NCBI GenBank assembly: GCA_003024175.1
Contig: MDYQ01000118.1
Location: 22,901 to 86,900 of the forward strand
Source: Planoprotostelium fungivorum
Taxonomy: Eukaryota > Evosea > Variosea > Cavosteliida > Cavosteliaceae
Length of the DNA stretch: 64,000 nt
Reading direction: 5' to 3'
Shown here: positions 1 to 15,000 of the stretch, in pieces
How the letters are laid out: each line of letters begins with the position of its first letter
How positions within the stretch are numbered: the first letter of the stretch is position 1
Position numbers and translations under genes: made by a program
The notes under the pieces: model-generated
What the model was told of the DNA's origin: nothing
Seen by the model: the letters and a program-made list of their open reading frames with translations, nothing else
Databases searched by the model: none

Positions 1-3000
1 AAGCAGCGGCACTGTGATGACCATCTCGCAGGCTGGTGAGTCGCTGATGGCCGTGTGGAAGAGAGTGATGGTGTGATTGACAGTGTCCCCTCCTTGTACG
101 CCCATGTATGGGAAGGTGGATGAGATACTGGTGATCTGTGGCTCTGTGATGGTCCACGAAAGGTCTAGTAGATCGACAGCCGAGGCAGAGCCGATGACTC
201 TGGTCGTCAGACTTGCGATGACTCCTCTGACGTTGGTAACCGTGTCGTTGATGAAGAACACTGTAGTGATCTGTATCTGTCTCCCTTCAACGCTGCCTCC
301 TATCGTTGTGTTGTCTGACGACATCACAGTGCCCAGGCTGTACTTGATCACATCTGCCAGTCCGTCGTTGTTTGTATCGACCAGTGATGATGCGTTCGAG
401 CCAGTGGGCAGAAGAGAAGAGTTGACGTTGCTGCCCATAGTGATGAATGAAGAGACCACAGAGACAGGCACAGAGGAGAGGAATGCATAGGTGACGTTGA
501 GATCAGTAGAGCCGATGGGTAGAGCGATGAGAGTGTCGACAGTGATGAGCTCTCCCACACTGATCAAAGAAGATGATGCACCGTGGACATCACCAGAGAA
601 CGAGTTCGATGCAGTCGTGATCTATTGAATTGATTAGATTCGAATAAAACGTAAATGAACTCACGTTAGGTGTTATGATGTCCGAAGAAGGAGTCAGAGT
701 GGGATAAGTCCTGGCGTAGTGAACTGGTGAACTGGTGTAAATGACTGATCCAGTGTTGTCGATGACTCTGTTCATAGGGGAGTACTCGAACAGTGTGGCA
801 TTGTACGTGATTGTGATGGACGATGTGTTGGTCAATTCAGTGGCTGTGATGTACAATCCAGAGTCAGAAGGTACAGCTGAGGCTGAGCTGCCGACGATGA
901 CCAGAGATCCAGGAACTAAGATCCACTGAGGTGCTAAGGGGAAGTTGATGTGCAGACCATAAGCAGTGGCAGTAGATTCCGCTGCGTGAGACAGAACCAC
1001 AGCGAAGGCTACATTGGTATCTCCTTCACCAAAGGTGGGCGTGCTGTTCTGTACGACCACGAGCGATGGTTCCACGATAGTCCATGAAATAGTCGGCATG
1101 GTGATGGCTGATGCGGGTCCAGTGAAGGTGGTCGTGAGGTTGATCAGCACATCTTGTATGTTGGTGATGGTATCGTTCACGTAGAAGGTAGTGGTGATCT
1201 CAATCTGTCTTCCTAACAATGTTTGATTTCCTCCAATGGATGTGTTGTCAGAGGACAAGACAGTCCCCAGCTCGAAATGGATGACATCAGCTAAGCCATC
1301 ATTGTTCGTGTCCGCCAGTGACGATGCGTTTGAGCCAGTGATAAGCAGAGACGAGTTTGTGTTCGTTCCCATAGTGATAGTCGATGAGAGGATGGCCACA
1401 GGCACAGAGGGATCGAAGGCATAGGTAATGTTGAGGGCATCAGTTGATCCGATGGGCAGAGTGACAGTGGTAGTCAAGGTGATGAGCTCTCCCACGCTGA
1501 TGACTGATGATGATGGACCGTGTACATTGCCATAGAAAGTAGTCCCTCCTGTTGTTATCTGAAGATCGCGTCAGTGAAAGCCATGATGATTTCAGTCTTA
1601 CATTGGGTGTCGTGATGGTGGATGATGGAGTGAGCACTGGATAGTTTCTGGAATAGCTGTTCGGCGAACTTGTGTACGAGATGACTCCAACGTTATCGAT
1701 GACTCTGTTCATGGGAGAGTACTCGTACAGTGTGGCATTGTAACTGACTCTGATCAATGTCGATGTGTTCACAACAGCTGCTGTGATAAACAGCCCAGCA
1801 GCAGATGGTACGACTTCGGCTAAGCCACCAGTAATGACCACAGATCCAGGTACTAAGATCCACTGAGGTGACAGAGGATAGTCAATGTGTATGCCATATG
1901 CACTTGCTGTCGAACTGTTTGTGTGCGACAGCGTCACTGTAAAAGCTACTTCTGTATCCCCTTGACCAAAGGCAGGCGTGCTGTTCTGTGTGATGGCTAG
2001 TGTTGGCTCAGTGATAGTCCAGGAGAGGGTAGGCACAGTGATGGCCGACGCAGGCCCAGTGATGGTGGTTGTCAAGTTGGTAGCGACTTGTCTGATATTG
2101 GTGGCCGTATCATTGACGAAAAAGAGAGTTGTGATCTGAATCTGTCGTCCCAGTAGAGAAGTGTTACCATCAATGGATGTGTTGTCTGACGATAAGATAG
2201 TCCCCAAATTGTAATGAATCACATCAGCCGTTCCATCATTGTTCGTGTCCACCAGTGATGTTGCATTCGAGCCAGTAGCCAGATGAGAAGAGTTCGTGTT
2301 TGTGCCCATCGTGATCAAAGAGGAGACTATTGTGATCGGCACAGAAGGAAGGAAGGCATAGGTAAGATTGAGAGCATCGGTCGATCCAATGGGTAGATTG
2401 ATGAGAGTGTTCAATGTGATGAGCTCTCCAACGCTGATGAGCGAAGAAGAGGCACCTTGAACATCGCCGGAGAAGGTATTCACTGCCGTGGTGATCTGAT
2501 GATGGTGTTAGAATATATTAGAATATGAACGATTCTAATTCTCACATTTGGAGTTGTGATCATGGAAGATGGGCTCAGGACTGGGTACATTCGAGAATAA
2601 GCATTTGGTGAACTCGTATAGGAAATTGATCCAGAGTTGCTGATGACACTGTTCATGGGAGAGTATTCAAATAGTGTGGCATTGTAATTGACTGTAATGG
2701 ATGTCAAATTGCTCAGTGATGTGACCGTGATGATCAGTCCGGAAGCGGAAGGCACAACTGAGGCAGAGGTACCTACGATGACCACAGAGCCAGCGACGAG
2801 TGTCCACTGAGGAGCCAGAGGGAAGTGAATACGAATACCGTAGGCGCTCGCCGTTGATATGCCCTTGTGCGATAGGACTACAGTGAAGGCTACGTTGGTA
2901 TCTCCTTGACCAAAGGTAGGGGTACTGTTCTGTGCCACCACCAGAGATGGCTCAGTAATGGTCCATGATATGATGGGTAGAGTGATTGCAGTCGCAGGTC

Positions 3001-6000
3001 CAGCGATGCTTGTCGTCAGACTTGTACTGACTCCCCCCACGTTTGTAGCCGTATCGTTGATGAAGAACACTGTAGTGATCTGTATCTGTCTCCCTTCAAC
3101 GCTGCCTCCTATCGTTGTGTTGTCTGACGACATCACAGTGCCCAGGCTGTACTTGATCACATCTGCCAGTCCGTCGTTGTTTGTATCGACCAGTGATGAT
3201 GCGTTCGAGCCAGTGGGTAGAAGAGAACAGTTGGCATTGCTACCCAGAGTGAAGAAGGACGAGACCACAGAGACAGGTACAGAAGGAAGGAAGGCATAGG
3301 TCAAGTTGAATGCGCTAGTAGATCCAATGGGTAGGATAACAGTGGTCGTGAGAGTGACGAGTTCTCCCACATTGATCGATGTGGAAGATGCGCCATGGAC
3401 ATCACCAGAGAAAGAGGTTGATGCTGTTGTAATCTGATGATACATCAATAAGAGATAACGATTCAAATATTGTCTCACTTTTGGTGTGGTGACGTTAGAT
3501 GACAGGTCGATGATGGGATATGTCTTCGCATAGATGTCTGGCGAGCTTGTATAGCTGACCGTGCCCATGTTGCTGACTACTGTGTTCATCTCTGCGTACT
3601 CGTACAGCGTGGCGTTGTATCTCAGCGTCATCGTTGATGCTGTGGGAAGCTCATATGCCGTCAGATAGAGGCCAGTGATAGAAGGCACAACAATTGCCGA
3701 GCCGCCGGTGACCACAGCTGAGCCTGGCACGAGAGTCCAGACAGGAGAGAGGGCATAGTTGTAGTGTATGCCAAAGGCAGAGGACGTCGATGCAGCTGAG
3801 TGAGACAAGATCACAGTGAAGGCAATGTTAGCGTCACCCTGACCGAAGGCAGGTGTGTTGCTCTGTGTGGCCACAAGAGATGGTTGAACGATCGTCCAGC
3901 TCTGAGTTAAGTTGCCGATCAATCCAGTCTTACTAGTGGCCGAGACGTTGTAGCTGACTGAGCGTCCCACAGTGTTGGCCGTCACATCAGGCAGGTAGAC
4001 CAGGGTAGTGACAGTCACTCTTCTTGTGTATGTATCGCCCGCAGATGTCATCAGCTTGCCCAGTGTGATGTTCACCGTGTCATTGTACGTGTTGTTTGCT
4101 GCGCTTGAGAACATGCCAGACATGCCTTCGGTCAGAAGAGATGAGTTGATGTTGCTGCCGAAGCTGACTGTCGAGCTCATGATCTCAAACACTGCACTGC
4201 TAGCCGCGTTCTGGAAGGACAAAGAGATGTTGACTGCTGTGGCTTGACCGATGGGCATCGTGAGGTAGTGAGAGATTGTGAGCACTTCTCCGATCGACAG
4301 CACTGATGGATTGAGACCATGCGCCGTTGAGTTGTAGCCTGCAGAGAGCTGACCATCGATAGACGACACAGACAGAGTAATCGTGTTTGTGTATGATGTA
4401 GCCCAGGTATGTGGTGAGCTCAGATAGACGATATCGGCCGTGGTAGAAGACACACTCTTGTCTGCTATGTATGTGTACATCGTCGTCGTGTACTGCACTG
4501 TCACGTTGACGCCTTGCTGCAGCAGCGGTCCACTGATCAGCACAGATGTGTCGCCGCTGCTGTTGCCTTGTACCACTGTGAACCCACTGTTGCTCACTTG
4601 CATCGTGCCAGGTACTAGAACAAAGTCGGGAAGTAACGGCACTGTGATGACCATTCCATAAGCTGGTGCATTGCTGATAGCCGTGTGGAAGAAAGTGATA
4701 GTGTGATTGACTGTGTCTCCTCCTTGTACGCCCATGTATGGTGTAGTGGATGAGATGCTGGTGATTGATGGCTCTGTGATGGTCCATGAGAGAGAGGGCA
4801 GGCTAATGTTGGATGCAGTGCCAGAGAAGGTGGTCGTCAGACTTGTGATGACTCCCCTGACATTTGTCTTCGTATTGTTGACGTAGAAGAGACAAGTGAT
4901 CTGTAGCTGTCTGCCCACAAGCCCAGAATTGCCTCCAATCGCGATGGTATCAGAGGATAAGACAGTACCCAAATTGAAGTTGATGGTATCTGCTAGCCCA
5001 TCGTTGTTGCTGTCCACCAGTGAAGATGCGTTCGAATTAGTAGTCAGCCTTGACGAGTTAACGTTGCTTCCCAATGTGATGAATGATGAGGCAACAGTGA
5101 CAGGTACAGACGGAGAGAAAGCGTAGCTAACGTTAAGAGATGTCGATCCGATGGGAAGGACAACAGTGGTGGTGAGGGTGATCAGTTCACCGACGCTGAT
5201 CAGCGAGGGAGATGGTCCATGTACATCACCAACGAATGTGTTGGATGCTGTAGTGATCTGTACGAAAATGAGATATAAAGTTACGGATGATATGGCTCTC
5301 ACGTTTGGCGTGGTGATCAAAGTGGTGGAGCTGAGTGAGGGATATGCTCTTCCATAGCTGTTAGGTGAGCTGCTGTATGTGACTGATCCAGTGTTGCTGA
5401 TCACTCTGTTCATAGCAGTGTACTCGTACAGCGTGGCATTGTACGTAACTGTGATGGTAGACGAGTTGCTCAAAACACTCGCTGTGATGAACAGTCCAGT
5501 TGATGATGGTGTCACAGATGCTGAAGTGCCAGCGATGACCACAGAGTCAGGGACTAAGATCCACTGAGGTGCCAAAGGGAAGTTGATGTGTATACCACAT
5601 GCGGACGAAGTAGAAGCCGCAGCATGAGATAAGACTACAGTGAAGGCAACGTTTGTGTTTCCTTGACCAAAATTGGGTGTGCTGTTCTGCACGACGACGA
5701 GAGTTGGCTCGGTGATAGTCCATGAGAGTACAGGCAGAGTCACAGCTGTTGCAGGTCCAGTGACGACAGTCGTTAAACTGAGACTGACCCCCTTGATGTT
5801 TGTGGCTGTATCATTGACGTAGAACGCTGTAGTGATCTGTATCTGTCTACCCACAAGGCTGCCTCCTATGGATGTGACGTCGGATGACAAGACAGTTCCC
5901 AAGTTGTAGTTGATGACGTCCGAGGCTCCGTCATTGTTGGTGTCAACCAGTGATGATGCACTTGAGCCAGATGCGAGCAGAGAAGAATTGACGTTGCTTC

Positions 6001-9000
6001 CCATAGTTACAGTGGATGATACCACAGTCACAGGCACAGATGGCAGGAATCCATAACTGACGTTAATGGTGGTAGTTCCGATGGGAAGGATAATCGTGGT
6101 CGTGAGAGTAACGAGTTCTCCTATGTTGATGGCAGTGGAAGATACACCGTGGACATCGCTAGAGAAGTTGTTATATGCCATAGTGATCTGTGATACATGT
6201 GAATATTCCCCATTCAAAATCAAATCAAACTCACATTGGGCGTAGTCACAGACGAAGTACAGCCGAGAACAGGATAGTTTCTTCCATAGCTGTTAGGCGT
6301 ACTTGTGTACTGTATCGTGCCACTGTTGCTGATCACTCTGTTCATGGGAGAGTACTCGTACAGTGTGGCATTGTATGTGAGTGTAATTGATGAAGAGTTT
6401 GACAGTCCTGTACCCGTGATCAACAGTGCAGAAGCTGAGGGTATGACAGAGGCTGAGCTGCCAGTGATGTTCACAGATCCTGTTACTAAGATCCACTGAG
6501 GTGACAGAGGGAAGTTGATACGGATGCCGTAAGCAGTGGCAGTTGATGTGCTCTTATGTGCCAGTATCACTGAAAAAACTACGTTCGTTGTGCCTTGAGC
6601 AGTGGTGGGGGTATTACTCTGTGTGACTACGAGAGATGGCTCCGTGATCGTCCACGAAAGTGCAGGCAAGCTGATGGCCAATGCGGGCCCAGTAAATGTG
6701 GTTGTCAATCTTGCAGCAGAACCTCCAGTGTTGGTCTGGGTGTCGTTGATGTAGAAGAGAACGGTAATCTGAATCCGTCTACCGGAGAGACCAGAGCTTC
6801 CTCCTATCGTTGTGACATCTGATGACATCAATGTTCCAAAGTTGAAGTTGATGACGTCAGCCAGTCCGTCGCTGTTCAAATCGACCAGTGATGATGCGTT
6901 CGATCCGGTGACCAAGAGCGTTGAATTGGTGTTAGTTCCCATCGTGACTGTGGATGAGACCAAAGCGACGGGTACAGAAGGGAGGAAGGCGTAGGTCAAG
7001 TTGAGTCCAGTGGTTGAACCAATGGGTAGAGTGATGAGAGTGCTCAATGTTATCAATTCTCCCACACTGATGATCGAAGAGGATGTACCGTGTACATCAC
7101 CAGAGAAGGTGGTCACTGCTGTTGTGATCTGTTGTTATCATCAATATCTAAAACATTTGCATTCCTTTCTCTCACATTTGGTGTCGTGATGGTGGAAGTG
7201 GGAGCCAAAGCTGGATAAGTGCGAGAATAGCTGTTCGGTGCACTGGAATATAAGACTGTTCCACTATTGCTGAAGACCTTATTCATCGAAGAGTACTCAT
7301 ATAACGTAGCATTGTACGTGACCGTAATGGAAGCCAAATTGCCCAAACTACTGGCCGTGATGAACAGACTCGATGGAGAAGGTGCGATTACGGCTGCGCC
7401 ACCAGTGATGACCACAGATCCAGGTACCAAAGTCCACTGAGGTGCCAGAGGAAAGTTGATACGTATACCATAAGCTGTGGCTGTCGACGTGCCTCTGTGT
7501 GATAAATTCACAGTGAAGGCGACGTTGGTGTCTCCTTGACCGAACGTAGGTGTGCTGCTCTGCACTACTGTGAGGACTGGCTCCGTAATGGTCCAAGAGA
7601 TGACGGGCATAGTAATTGCAGTCGCATGTCCAGTGATACTTGTCGTCAGACTTGTACTGATACCCTTCACATTCGTTCCCGTATCGTTGATGAAGAAGAG
7701 CGTCGTGATCTGAATCTGTCTGCCCACAAGGCTGCCTCCTATCGTTGTGACATCGGATGATAAGACAGTACCCAGGTTGTAATTGATGATATCAGCTGCT
7801 CCATCGTTGTTCGTGTCGACCAGTGATGATGCATTTGATCCAGAAGAGAGCAGAGATGAGTTGACATTGCTACCGATGGAAATGGCTGATGATACAACAG
7901 TGACGGGGACAGATGGGAGGAAAGAATAGGCTACATTGAGAGCACCGGTCGATCCGATAGGAAGGACAATGGTAGTGGTGAGAGTGATGAGCTCTCCTAC
8001 ATTGATGGATGTGGAAGATGCACCATGGACATCACCAGAGAAAGTATTCGATGCTGTTGTGATCTGATGCAATTAGATACAGAGATAATATGATGTGTCT
8101 CACGTTGGGTGTGATGATGTTGGAGGATGGAGTCAATGTAGGATAGGTTCTGAAATAGCTGGTAGGTGAACTCGTGTATGTGATCGTTCCACCGTTGCTG
8201 ATGACTTTGTTCATTGTGGAATATTCGTACAGTATGGCATTGTACGTGATTGTGATCGAGGACGTGTTGGTCAGCTCAGAGACAGTGATGTACAGTCCAG
8301 AGACAGTTGGTATCACAGAGGCTGAGTTGCCAGAGATGACTGCTGATCCAGGAACTAACGTCCACTGAGGTGAGAGAGGAAAGCTGATCTGCAGGCCATA
8401 AGCAGAAGCCGTAGAGGTGGCAGCGTGCGACAAGATCATTGTGAAGGCAACGATACTATCTCCTTGTCCTGTGATGGGTGTGTTGCTCTGTGTTACTGCG
8501 AGAGATGGCTCTACGATAGTCCAGCTCTGTGACAGTGTACCGATGGTGCCGGTAGAACTCTTGGCAATGGCACTGTATGTGATGATGTTCTTCTTGACAT
8601 TATATGCCACGTCGGGGAGGTAGACTGATGTTGTGACTGTGATTCTCCTTGTGGATGCATCTCCTATGGAAGCCATGAGCTTGCCGAGAGGGAAGGTGAT
8701 GGTGTCATAGATGCCATTGTTGGCCGCACTGAACAATGTAGCCGAGTCACCCTCGATGAGAAGTGATGAGTTGATGTTGCTGCCGAAGCTGACTGTCGAG
8801 CTCATGATCTGGAACACTGCACTGCCTGCTACATTCTGGAAGGACAAAGAGATGTTGACTGCTGTGGCTTGACCGATGGGCATCGTGAGGTAGTGAGAGA
8901 TTGTGAGCACTTCTCCGATCGACAGCATTGATGGATTGACACCGTGTACAGTCGAATTGTAGCTGGCAGACAGCTGACCGTCCAGTGATGTAGCAGATAA

Positions 9001-12000
9001 CATCATGGTGTTGACGTAATTCCTTGCCAAAGCGGTGGGTGCACTGAGGTAGAAGATGTTGGCTGTGGTAGAAGACACACTCTTGTCTGCTATGTATGTG
9101 TACATCGTCGTCGTGTACTGCACTGTCACGTTGACGCCTTGCTGCAGCAGCGGTCCACTGATCAGCACAGATGTGTCGCCGCTGCTGTTGCCTTGTACCA
9201 CTGTGAACCCACTGTTGCTCACTTGCATCGTGCCAGGTACCAGAGTGAAGCTGGGAAGCAGTGGGATAGTGATATTGAGTTCATAAGCTGGCGAATTGCT
9301 GATGGCCGAGTGATAGAGAGTGATAGTGTGATTGACAGTGTCTCCTCCTTGCACACCGGTGGAAGGTGTTGTGGCCACTACCATTCCGATGTCTGGCTCC
9401 ACGATGGGCCACACTGACGTGACCATATTCAGTGCAATGCTATCACTGTAGATGGTAGTCGTCAAGCTGAATGTCTTTCCTCTGACGTTGGTCGGTATGT
9501 TGGGCAACACCGAAATGATCTGAAGGGCGATGCGCCTATCAGTGGTGTTCCACAGTGAAAAACTTCCAGCAGAGATGACAGTCATGTTGGAAGTCAATAC
9601 GGTCCCCAGGAACAATCTCGAGAGATCAGAGAATCCATCTGCATTGGTGTCGACGAGATCTCCCATCGTCCCGGACGTCGCGTTGGTCGAATTGACGTAT
9701 GGACCGAGCTCGATGGTCTGATTCAACAGCTGAGAGAGTTCAGATGGTGGAGATAGAGTGAGACGGTGTCACCTGCACGGTGGCTGATCCAGTGAAGGAC
9801 GTGACGATAACGAAATTGTTCATGGTACCGATGGGATTGATGATGACCGTGTAACTCATCAAATTCTCACCCACGGTAAGAGAAGTGGGAGCAGATCCTT
9901 TGATGGTGCCCGTGTAGTTGGCTGAAGCGACTGGTATGAGGGTCTGTAGGGTAGAAGCTCCCGTTGTGGTGTATGGGCGTGAGGGCAGGCCGGGAACACT
10001 GGTGTAGTACAGGTTCGCCGTTGTCGTCACGGAGGAGCTCAGCGTGATGTATTGATACAGCTGAGCCGTAAGATTGATCTGCGGCACAATGAGCTTTCTG
10101 TGGGTTCAAATGGGAGGAACTCACTTGTACGATGGTGTTGAGAGGTAATTGGGAGAGGTTGATAAGAGGTACAGAATCTCCGTTGCTATTTCCCGTGACG
10201 ATCGTGGCTCCGCTGTAATTGGTCGAAACTGAACCAGTGACCAGAGAGTAACCAGACAGTGTCGTATTGATGAAAAGGTTAAAAGCGTCCGCGTTCGATG
10301 TTGCGGTGTGTCCCACATAGAAGATGAACTGGATGATGTCCGTTCCTTGTCCAGAACTGGGTGTGTTGCTAGAAGTGATGTAGAGGGTAGGCTCTATGAT
10401 AGTCCACGTGTTGATAGCGTATCTGGGTGTGCCTCCCACTGACTGGTACATCGTCGAATTCAGCCATGGTACTGTTCCTCTCCTAACGAAATTATCAAAC
10501 ATCATCAATCTCGAATATATAGACAGATATCTCACTTGTTCAATGCTTGAGGTGTAACTCTACCCGAAAATGTCAGAGAGAAAGTGCCACCACCGTTATT
10601 GATCCCTGTGTTGTACGAGTACACGTCTCCCATAGAGAACACAGCAACATCATTGTACCCATATGCGTTCAGCTGTGACAGACTGGCTGCTGACCCCACT
10701 GCCATACTCGAGTTCAAGCTGCTGGCCATGCTTGTCATGTTTGTGCTGACGATCTGCATGATGGCAGTGGTAGAGCTGAAGAAAGAAAAGCTGAGAGCGA
10801 GAGAAGGCACTCGACTGCTGGGCACAGTGACAGTCACCGTGACGTTGATGACATCACCAATACGTACAAGACTACCTCCGAGAGGTGTAGCCGTAGTGAT
10901 CGTGAAGGTGGGGGTGTTGATGGTCACAGTGGTACCTATCTGCGCTTTATAATTTCTCCACACCTGACACCTTGATCAATTTAATTGTTCGAATCGTAAG
11001 TCTTACCGAAACACCATTGATGGATGTACTGTTCCAGCTAAGATATCCAGTCAAGATGTAAGTAGCTCCGGATGTCAAAAAGGACGACAGATTGGCCGCA
11101 AAGTTGATCGTGAAGCCACTCGGTCCGACAGATGAGATCGCTGCCACTCCTCTGTCTCCTTGTGTGTTGCCCTGTGTCACTGTTCCCACCACATTCGTCA
11201 GTGTGACACTGGATGATGCGCCCACAAAGATGCTGTTGAAAGGCGAGCTGAATGAGATGTCGAAAGGTGCAGAGGAAGATGCAGAGGCCAGAGGGTAGGC
11301 AAATCTGAACGACACGGCATCGCCTGACGACAAGACTGCAGATGCGTTCGTCGTCACAGATGTCGTCAACAATGGCTCTCTCACTGTCATTGTGCTGAAG
11401 CTCACTATTGCTTTTCAGCTGTCGACTCTGCATCATCAGCTCACCTGCAACAGCAGAGGCAGTGGACAGACAAGCGACAGAGAAGGTGGGCAGGATGGTA
11501 GTGCCCGCGTTAGTCGTCGTCAGATTGGACACAACCGTCTGAAGTGTGAAGGTCACAGTGGAGGTGGTTGAGCTAGACACAACATTATTCAGATTCCAAG
11601 ATGCACTCGTGCTTGTCGTTGTGTTGGCTGAAAGACCTAGAACTTCGATGGGAGTGACCGAGTTGATCGCAGACACCTATATCCACAACATCAGACGTTT
11701 AATCTTATCTTTCAACTCACCGTGGAAGACAGTATAGAAATAGTGGCAGGGATAGTGAATGTGGCAATGAGATTACTGCACGTGCCAGGAGGTATCGTCA
11801 CCGTGGACGTAGCATTGACGATGGTTCCTATGGTGACGCTGGGAAGAGTTACCGTACCGGTGAGACTGCTGGCTAAGCTGCTGACGCCACTGGGTGGAGC
11901 ACTGATGAAGTTGATACTGCTCGTAGTCGACTGTGGGTTGTTCGTTAGGTGAGATAATGATGAGCATCATACCTTGACTTTACCATTGGTGGGTGCTGAT

Positions 12001-15000
12001 GTATACACGATAGAGGAAGTGATCTGGAATGTACTGTGTAGTGCGACCGAAGATGTGGGAGAGAAGTACACGGCGATAGAGATCGTGCCTTGTGTTGCAT
12101 TGATACCCGTGTGATTCAAGTAGAAATAGGGCCAATTCACTGTGACAACACCACCAACAACATTGACTGAATTTCCAGAATAAGAGAAACCGTTGGGAAT
12201 CCTATGAGGAGAGCGTCAGTCGAATGTTCGTCGATCAATAGAAGTTCTCACGTGATGTTAACAAACAAATTATAAGAGGCAGTGTTGGTACCCGTACGAG
12301 GCACTAAGGAAAGAGTGGTAGAAATGGAATCTCCTGCTTTCACACCACTGGCTGTAGCATTGGTCACCATAGAGGCAGTCAAGAGTGGTTCGTAGACGGT
12401 GGTAGTGAAACTACTAGTGCTAGTCGTGATGAGAAGAGGCCACTTCTGTGCGCTCGTGATGACGAGACTCGTGCCTTGTGTAGTTGATGTGGCGATCAGA
12501 CCCGTCATCTGTCAACGTCGGATGTAGAACATAGAGATAAAACTCACGTTGAATGTTATGGTATGAGTTGCACCAGTTAAGCCATCTGATAGAGCAGAGA
12601 CGGTCGATGCATAGACGAAGATGGCTGCTTCTGGTATGCCGTCGTTATTTGAATCTACAAAGCTGATCGTGGGTGTGCCTGCTGTGATAGCTGATCCTGT
12701 CGATGCCACTGCACATGACTGATAGATCACGCCTGTAGGCAACGTCATCGTCACGTTGTATGACGCCATCTGTCCTCCCGGTATCACTGCTGCACTCTGA
12801 TATGTTGCTACCTCGCCAGCTTGTACGTTTGGATTGGCTGTCGATGCCAGTGACGACTCAGACATGCTCGTTGTGATACTAGGTGATCCCACTGTAAACG
12901 AGGCTGCCACACTGCCACTTGTTGTATAGCTTCTGGCCTGACTGTTGCTTATCGGCTGACTGTAGTACACTGCAGTTACGGCAGGCTGTGTGAACACTTG
13001 TCCCAGCAGCACTGTAGATGCCACCTTCACTGTGTACTGCAAGATGCAGCTAGTAGGCGTCTTTGGCAAAGAGGCAAAGCTGATATTGACAGATGTATAT
13101 GAGACTGTGGAACCAAAGGTGCCACAAGTGGATGTTGTGACCACACTGGATGACGAGTCCAACTGCACAGGTACAGGATCACTGATAGTGACGTTGTAGA
13201 TGGTAGTGGGGGTAGATGCCCAGTTGAGCGTCAGTGTAATCGTCACGCTCGTTCCTTCAGCCGTCAGCAGATATCTAGAATGATGCGCTTACCTCCCACG
13301 CCAGTGTTGACGCTGACTGCCTTTGCTATGCTCATCACTGGCTCAATGATCGTAAAGCTCGCTGCTGATTGCATACTACCATACGGGTAGCTCATCATGG
13401 CCATCATGTTACCGACCACCGTCTTCTGGTTTACCGCACTGTCTTCTGTTAGCTTTCTGTTTTGTCTTTCTTTCTCTCCCACCTCGAGTTGACAAGCAGA
13501 GTGACTGTCATGTTTATGTTCGTTAGACGATTGGTCGTCAGCTGAGAGCCCCAGCTGAAGGTAGCTGTGTCCTTCGAAGCAGAGATGGCGGCAGACGATC
13601 CAACGGGCTGAGACGACGAAGAATAAGCTGAGCTGGAAGAAGAGACGACAGCAGAAGTGATCTGACATAGAGCTGGGCCCGCCTTCGTCGTGATATTTAC
13701 GACCACCATAGAGTTAATGGAATATGGGACGCTGATGGCAAATGTGACGGTGATCGTTTCTCCAATGGTTGCACTGTCTGTGAATGGATTAGTGAGATGA
13801 ATGTACGGGAAGAGACGAAACGTACTGGGTAAGGCTGATTGCTGAGTGAGAGCTGTGAGGGTGATGGGTGCCGTGACGACGTTGAAGGTGTAAGGGTTGG
13901 GTGGGACATACGATGCACCTTTGGCAGTCGAACTGTAATTGATGATGGAGGAAGTGAAAGTCGATGTGTATCCAGAAGGCGAAGAAGAGTTGATCTTCGC
14001 TTGTGTGACGAGAATCTGTACGTTCGATCCTAACGAGGCATTAGAATTCACCTCTACGATGGTGATCTCACCTTGGATGTCAGCGGTGATGTTGGTTGAG
14101 AAACCTCCAGTGTAAGGAAGAGTCGCACCGGTGTAGCTACTGGAACAGGGAGTCGTGAGAGAGCTGATGTAACCACTCTGTACTAAACTCAAAGTGACGT
14201 CATAAGCTGTAGCCGTGAAGGTATTCATCAGAACAAACACCATGGTCACCGTGTCTCCTCCTTGTACGTTCTATATTCACTTCAGAGAAGATCTAAGATG
14301 AAAAGACTCACCGATATACCCGAATAGACCATGGGTGACCACGAAGTAGATAACTGACCTGTATAACCAGGGCAAGTGGCACCGCCAGTGAATGTCATAC
14401 CCGAGAGAGCAGGTTCACTGTTGGGCGTGTGGAGAGGGCTGTCCGTCCAAACGGCAAACTGAGCGAGGAAAGAGACAGAGGGCTCATGATAGTACACGTT
14501 CTTACTCGCCGTGTATTGAGCCGAACTCTCGAATGCATTGACGACCGCCTGTGTTGGATCAGCGATGATCAGCGGACGAACCTCTTCACTCACCAATGAA
14601 TAGATGACATCCTCCTTTCTCTGCGTTCCACTGACGACGAGTGAGACTCTGAGGACGAGAACACTGGTGGGGAACAGAGGATCGTTGTAAGCTGGAATTG
14701 TAAATTTGATGGAATTACTCTTGGTGTCTGCGGCGGCCTGAACGCTGAGTGATGCAGCACTGGCGGTCGTATCGTAGAAGGAAGTGACAGATCCCGTAGT
14801 ATTAGCAGATGAAACCGTGTTGGCGTGATAAAGAGCCGGGCTACCACTGGCAGTTTTCCAATTCCAAACGAATCGATCCACGCCTTCGATGATGGGAGGA
14901 AAAAAGACCTATCGACGTTCATCATATTTTCTACACAATGTCTCACCTGTATAGTAATTCCACCGAAAGTGCTGATGGGCAAGACGTACTGAATCTCATA

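Noticed and set aside
590-9417. Many plus-strand open frames of 60-137 codons across the left array
   Set aside because: They are the complement of the repeat units, recur at the same place in each unit and are low-complexity Val/Thr/Ser text; shadows of the real minus-strand gene.
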